A stretch of DNA of 8,647 nt from Sulfurimonas sp. (GTDB lineage: Bacteria; Campylobacterota; Campylobacteria; Campylobacterales; Sulfurimonadaceae): assembly GCA_002733155.1 (NCBI GenBank), contig NVUO01000022.1, forward strand, positions 23,149 to 31,795, given 5' to 3'. Every line of letters begins with the position of its first letter. Positions within the stretch are counted from its first letter, which is position 1. The notes beneath the pieces were generated by a model. The model did no database searches. It was not told the DNA's origin and saw nothing but the letters and a program-made list of their open reading frames with translations. Below are positions 5,446-8,647 of the stretch, piece after piece. Both the position numbers and the translations under genes were made by a program.

Positions 5446-6514
5446 TATAATATTTAGCAAACCCTTCCATATGTGAACCCATATTTAAGAGTAACATATC
5501 AGCTATAACTAAGGCTGCCATTGCCTCGCAAACTACAGTGCCCCTAATTGCTACACATGGGTCATGTCTACCTTTGAGTGAAAAATCCACCTCTTCATTT
5601 GTAGTAGTTACAGTATGCTGCTTTATAAAAATTGATGGAGTTGGCTTAAAATATACATTTATAACGATATCTTCACCATTAGCTATCCCACCTAAAATCC
5701 CGCCTGAATGATTTGTTTTAAAACCATCTGAACGAATTTCATCATTATTCTCTGATCCTAAGCTAGATGAACTTAAAACTCCATCACCAATCTCAACTGC
5801 TTTAACAGCGTTAATACCCATCATCGCGTCAGCTAAAATAGCGTCAAGTTTATAATAAAGTGGTTGACCAAGACCAACTGGAGCACCTTTGATTATAACT
5901 CTTGATACACCACCAACTGAATCATGTTTATGTTTAGCATCTAAAATTGCTTTTTTTTGAGCTTCTTCTACCTTAGCATCTAAAGAATAAATAATACTTT
6001 TTTTTGCATACTCATAATCATAAATATCTGATTTTATGCCATCAATCGCAGAAATTCCGCTTTTTACCTCTATAGACAATTTTTCTAAGATTAGTTTAGC
6101 TATAGCTCCAGCTGCAACCCTAGCTGCAGTCTCTCTAGCAGAGCTTCTCCCTCCACCACGATAATCTCTAAGTCCATATTTATGAAAGTAGGTAAAATCA
6201 GCATGGCCTGGACGAAAGACATCTTTAATATTTGTATAATCCCGTGATTTTTGATTTGTATTATAAATAATCATAGCTATAGGCGTACCTGTACTTAAGC
6301 CTTCAAATATACCTGAAAGTATCTCTACCTTATCAGCTTCTTTTCTTGCTGTTTCAAACTCACTCTTACCTGGTTTTCTTCTATCTAATTCAGCTTGGAT
6401 AAACTTTTCATTTATTTCTAAACCAGCTGGTACACCATCAAGCAAACAGCCTATAGCTGTACCATGAGATTCTCCAAATGTACTAAATTTTAACTTTTGT
6501 CCAAAAGTATTCAC
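5438..6514 (-). CDS. aroC: Chorismate synthase
   Basis: AroC converts 5-enolpyruvylshikimate 3-phosphate to chorismate using reduced FMN, the last shikimate-pathway step, in the cytoplasm. At 358 aa it is the normal length. It has the three family signatures: GESHG at 14-18 within FGESHGTAIGCLLDGVPAG, the RPGHADFTYFHKYGLRDYRG block at 101-120 continuing into GGRSSARETAARVAAGA, and the C-terminal GRHDPCVAIR at 315-324 followed by CEAMAALVIAD. Catalytic histidines are predicted to be H17 and H104. The start is GTG (6514-6512), which gives the usual MNTFG N-terminus. That GTG shares its first base with the last base of the rnc TAG stop, and AAAGGA lies 9 nt upstream (6529-6524), so rnc and aroC are coupled. 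Two A8 runs occur in the coding strand near 5951-5958 and 5998-6005. Confidence 0.96.
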   Translation of the reverse strand: MNTFGQKLKFSTFGESHGTAIGCLLDGVPAGLEINEKFIQAELDRRKPGKSEFETARKEADKVEILSGIFEGLSTGTPIAMIIYNTNQKSRDYTNIKDVFRPGHADFTYFHKYGLRDYRGGGRSSARETAARVAAGAIAKLILEKLSIEVKSGISAIDGIKSDIYDYEYAKKSIIYSLDAKVEEAQKKAILDAKHKHDSVGGVSRVIIKGAPVGLGQPLYYKLDAILADAMMGINAVKAVEIGDGVLSSSSLGSENNDEIRSDGFKTNHSGGILGGIANGEDIVINVYFKPTPSIFIKQHTVTTTNEEVDFSLKGRHDPCVAIRGTVVCEAMAALVIADMLLLNMGSHMEGFAKYYNN

Positions 6515-7194
6515 TACTTTAATTCCTTTAATATCTCAACAGCTATCTCTGCTGCTTCTTGTTGAGCTATTTTTTTACTCTTACCAAGGGCTCTAGCATA
6601 CTCTTTATCTTCTATATATACAGCTACTTCAAACTCTTTTTTATGATCAGGTCCACGAGATGCTACAACCTTATACTCAGGTGTTATGCCGTATTTTGCC
6701 TGAGTTAACTCCTGCAATGTTGTTTTATAATCTTTAAATAAAGAATCCAGAGATATATCTTTATAATTTTTCTCTATTAAAGTTATAGCTACTTTCTTTG
6801 CAACCTCTAAGCCAGATTCTATATAAATAGCGCCAATGATAGCTTCAAAAGCATTAGATAATAATGAAGATTTTTCCCTTCCACCATTATTTTGTTCAGC
6901 ATTAGATAGGTAAATATAATTACCAATATTAATAGCACGTGCTAATTTATCAAAGGAAGACTCATTCACCAGAGATGCTCTTATTTTTGATAATTTTCCC
7001 TCATCAGAACTAGGAAATTTAAAAAAAAGATACTCCCCAACAATTAAGTCCAATACAGCATCACCTAAAAATTCTAATCGCTCATTATCGTAGGGCTGTT
7101 TATAGCTTTTATGCGTCAGCGCTTCGATAATGAGCTTCTCATCTTTAAATTTATAAGCTAAAGTTTCTTCCAAAGCTCTTATATTTTTATTCAC
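6514..7194 (-). CDS. rnc: Ribonuclease III
   Basis: RNase III is the cytoplasmic double-strand-specific endonuclease that processes rRNA precursors and other structured RNA. The 226-aa protein, the same length as the E. coli enzyme, has the signature NERLEFLGDAVL at 37-48, a nuclease domain to about residue 145 and a C-terminal dsRNA-binding domain at about 155-224 (DYKTTLQELTQ ... KKIAQQEAAEIA). The metal-site residues E38, E41, D45, E65 and E117 align by number with E. coli; position 114, aspartate in E. coli, is asparagine here (SNAFEAIIGAIY). The start is GTG with an excellent AGGAG (7204-7200) 5 nt upstream. It lies 25 nt after the TPR gene and overlaps aroC by 1 nt. In Campylobacter and Helicobacter rnhA normally sits directly before rnc, but it is absent here. 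Confidence 0.96.
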   Translation of the reverse strand: MNKNIRALEETLAYKFKDEKLIIEALTHKSYKQPYDNERLEFLGDAVLDLIVGEYLFFKFPSSDEGKLSKIRASLVNESSFDKLARAINIGNYIYLSNAEQNNGGREKSSLLSNAFEAIIGAIYIESGLEVAKKVAITLIEKNYKDISLDSLFKDYKTTLQELTQAKYGITPEYKVVASRGPDHKKEFEVAVYIEDKEYARALGKSKKIAQQEAAEIAVEILKELK

Positions 7195-7219
7195 TATTTC
7201 TCCTGTTATTTATAAGTAT

Positions 7220-8266
7220 TTACATAAAAGAATTATTTTCTTCACTATAATTCTTATGATAGTCCTTAACTAAACTTAACTCAACTATTGATTTGTCTAT
7301 AGAGTGACAACTTGTACAACGAGTAAATGCAAATGGATATACTCCTTTACAAGAATCACATATATACTCAAAACTAAGAGTAGCGTTAACTTTTTGTTGA
7401 AGTTTTATTAATACATCAAGCTCAAAGACTGAACTACTAGCTACCTCTTTAATATCCCCACGAGCTGTATATAATTCTCTTAGATAACCATTTTGTGAAA
7501 TTATATCAAAATTCAAATCTTTTTTATCAATTTTCCATAATATATCAACTATATTTTCAGCTTTAGAGTTATCAAAATTTTTCCATGCTAGTTTAGGATT
7601 AACACGAAAAAGATACTCAAATATCATATATGTTAACTGATAATTTTCCTTATATAAATCTAAAAGTTTAATAGATTTTTCATCTATAGATAAAACCATA
7701 TCATTTAAAAGGATTAAAGATTTAAGGTATGTACTTTCACTTAAAATATCTTTATTTAATTCTTCTAATGGTTCTAAAACATCCAAAGCCGAAGTATAGT
7801 CACGCATCTGTTCATACACAAGAACTAGATAATTTAAAGCCTGTGGTGTACGTGGATTGCTTTTCAAAATATTTAAAAAGATTTGTTTAGAACGTTCTAA
7901 AAAGCCTGCTTTAAAATATGTCTTTCCAAGCAAAAATAAAGTATCTCTATAATTTACCTGATCTACAACTTTTAATAGTTCATTATATATCTCTATACTT
8001 TTTTCATAATCACCATTTTTTGCATATGAGTGAGCTAATAACAACCATGATTTTTCACTTAAATCACCCCTCGTTATTAAAACCTTTAGTTCATTTTGAG
8101 AGGGCAAGGTAGTAAATTGTTTTAAAAATTTATCTAGATGTTTATAATCCTCTTGTTTTCTATACTTATTAAACCAATAAGATACAGTTGCAATTACAAA
8201 AATAAGAACAAAAAAGACTATAATAGAAAAAAGTGGGTCACGAAACTCAATAAAAAACGTATTCAT
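7220..8266 (-). CDS. Membrane-anchored TPR protein with a C-terminal LapB-like zinc knuckle
   Basis: This 348-aa protein has one N-terminal membrane helix (about 12-32, FSIIVFFVLIFVIATVSYW) followed by K/R-rich residues. It then has TPR units at about 73-100, 108-138 and 142-171, further helical repeats to about 290, and a C-terminal rubredoxin-like knuckle with C303-x2-C306 and C317-x2-C320. This order (anchor, TPRs, two CxxC) is that of LapB/YciM, which in E. coli guides LpxC to FtsH and so limits LPS synthesis. The 10-residue gap between the CxxC pairs also matches the E. coli protein as I remember it. Sequence identity otherwise looks low, so orthology is inference. Positive residues after the helix suggest the TPRs face the cytoplasm, as in LapB. 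It starts 5 nt after the stop of the upstream partial gene, with no strong Shine-Dalgarno, and lies upstream of rnc. Confidence 0.88.
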   Translation of the reverse strand: MNTFFIEFRDPLFSIIVFFVLIFVIATVSYWFNKYRKQEDYKHLDKFLKQFTTLPSQNELKVLITRGDLSEKSWLLLAHSYAKNGDYEKSIEIYNELLKVVDQVNYRDTLFLLGKTYFKAGFLERSKQIFLNILKSNPRTPQALNYLVLVYEQMRDYTSALDVLEPLEELNKDILSESTYLKSLILLNDMVLSIDEKSIKLLDLYKENYQLTYMIFEYLFRVNPKLAWKNFDNSKAENIVDILWKIDKKDLNFDIISQNGYLRELYTARGDIKEVASSSVFELDVLIKLQQKVNATLSFEYICDSCKGVYPFAFTRCTSCHSIDKSIVELSLVKDYHKNYSEENNSFM

Positions 8267-8271
8267 ACCGA

Positions 8272-8647
8272 TTAGTATACCACAATAGCATAATCATTTT
8301 TTAAATTATAAAAGGTGCATTCAGATGTCAACTCTAAGTCTTTCATTTTTCCAAGTTGGATTATAGAATTTTTATTTACCCTTATTCCAAACTCTGTAAA
8401 AAACTTCCTAATATTTACAAATTTTACATCTTCTACAAATTTATACTCAAACTCTTTATGCAGTTTCATCTTATCGTATGAAAAGATATGCTCATTTACA
8501 TGAAGTTGGTCTGAGGCATATTTAATTGGTAAAAAACCAGATAAATCAGTAAGCATATCTTCTATATATGCATGTTTATTTGGAAGTGTTTTTTTTTGTA
8601 TAAAAACATATTTATTATTTAGTTTTATATTAGGTGTATTTTTCCAG
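8272..8647 (-). CDS. C-terminal 124 residues of an unrecognised protein, truncated at the window edge
   Basis: The frame is open from the window edge (first complete codon 8646-8644, tryptophan) to TAA at 8274-8272. An internal ATG at 8556 would give 94 aa, but the frame stays open upstream of it for another 30 codons with similar lysine- and asparagine-rich composition, so the gene very likely begins outside the window. I do not recognise a domain. The visible part is soluble, mixed alpha/beta in character, without cysteine-rich or membrane segments apart from one cysteine near the end, and ends in DYAIVVY. It is 5 nt upstream of the TPR gene and so probably in the same operon with rnc and aroC. 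An A9 run lies in its coding strand at about 8597-8589. Confidence 0.7.
   Translation of the reverse strand, partial: WKNTPNIKLNNKYVFIQKKTLPNKHAYIEDMLTDLSGFLPIKYASDQLHVNEHIFSYDKMKLHKEFEYKFVEDVKFVNIRKFFTEFGIRVNKNSIIQLGKMKDLELTSECTFYNLKNDYAIVVY

Noticed and set aside
7918..8112. Plus-strand open frame of 64 codons inside the TPR gene
   Set aside because: Antisense to TPR repeats with normal family pattern; no ribosome binding site.
8315..8503. Plus-strand open frame of 62 codons at the right edge
   Set aside because: Antisense to the open minus-strand frame that continues past the window edge; no supporting signal.
1..8647. CRISPR arrays, insertion sequences, tRNA or rRNA genes, toxin-antitoxin or defence operons
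   Set aside because: I found no regularly spaced repeats, transposase motifs, cloverleaf-like stretches or defence-family domains on either strand.

Overview
The window looks like an A/T-rich Campylobacterota (epsilonproteobacterial) chromosome, most likely a free-living Sulfurimonas/Sulfurovum/Arcobacter-type organism. The reasons are the run of TPR protein, rnc and aroC, which resembles the Campylobacter/Helicobacter arrangement; an Aer/CetB-type stand-alone PAS protein; low G+C with long A/T runs; and tight packing with many GTG starts. I cannot name a genus or species.

Layout. (1) Positions 1-1088, minus strand, very A/T-rich: an AraC-family regulator with a DUF6597-like N-terminus, followed with no gap (TGA directly before ATG) by the first 75 codons of a two-helix membrane protein that leaves the window at base 1. 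(2) Positions 1203-3055, plus strand: leuC (isopropylmalate dehydratase large subunit, 419-aa type) and, 2 nt later, mobA (molybdenum-cofactor guanylyltransferase). (3) Positions 3164-4958, plus strand: moaC, an overlapping DUF493/YbeD-family gene, then a 353-aa all-helical, coiled-coil protein of unknown function. (4) Positions 4965-8647, minus strand, read from right to left: the C-terminal part of an unrecognised gene, a membrane-anchored TPR protein with a C-terminal two-CxxC knuckle like LapB/YciM, rnc (RNase III), aroC (chorismate synthase), and an Aer-like single-PAS protein whose 3' end converges on the helical protein with 6 nt between the stops.

How the genes fit together. mobA and moaC act in molybdenum-cofactor synthesis, leuC in leucine synthesis and aroC in the shikimate pathway. 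The PAS protein resembles the FAD-binding redox sensor half of energy-taxis receptors. The TPR protein may act in envelope or LPS control if the LapB resemblance is real. Most of the window is housekeeping.

The points that deserve a second look are the regulator/membrane-protein pair at the left edge, the LapB-like TPR protein, the unassigned helical protein, the absence of rnhA from the TPR-rnc-aroC cluster, and several small dyads or repeats in promoter regions. I saw no CRISPR array, insertion sequence, tRNA or rRNA, and no convincing intrinsic terminator. No gene-free stretch exceeds 300 bases; the longest are 1089-1202 and 3056-3163. I do not see a complete, clearly new multi-gene system here.
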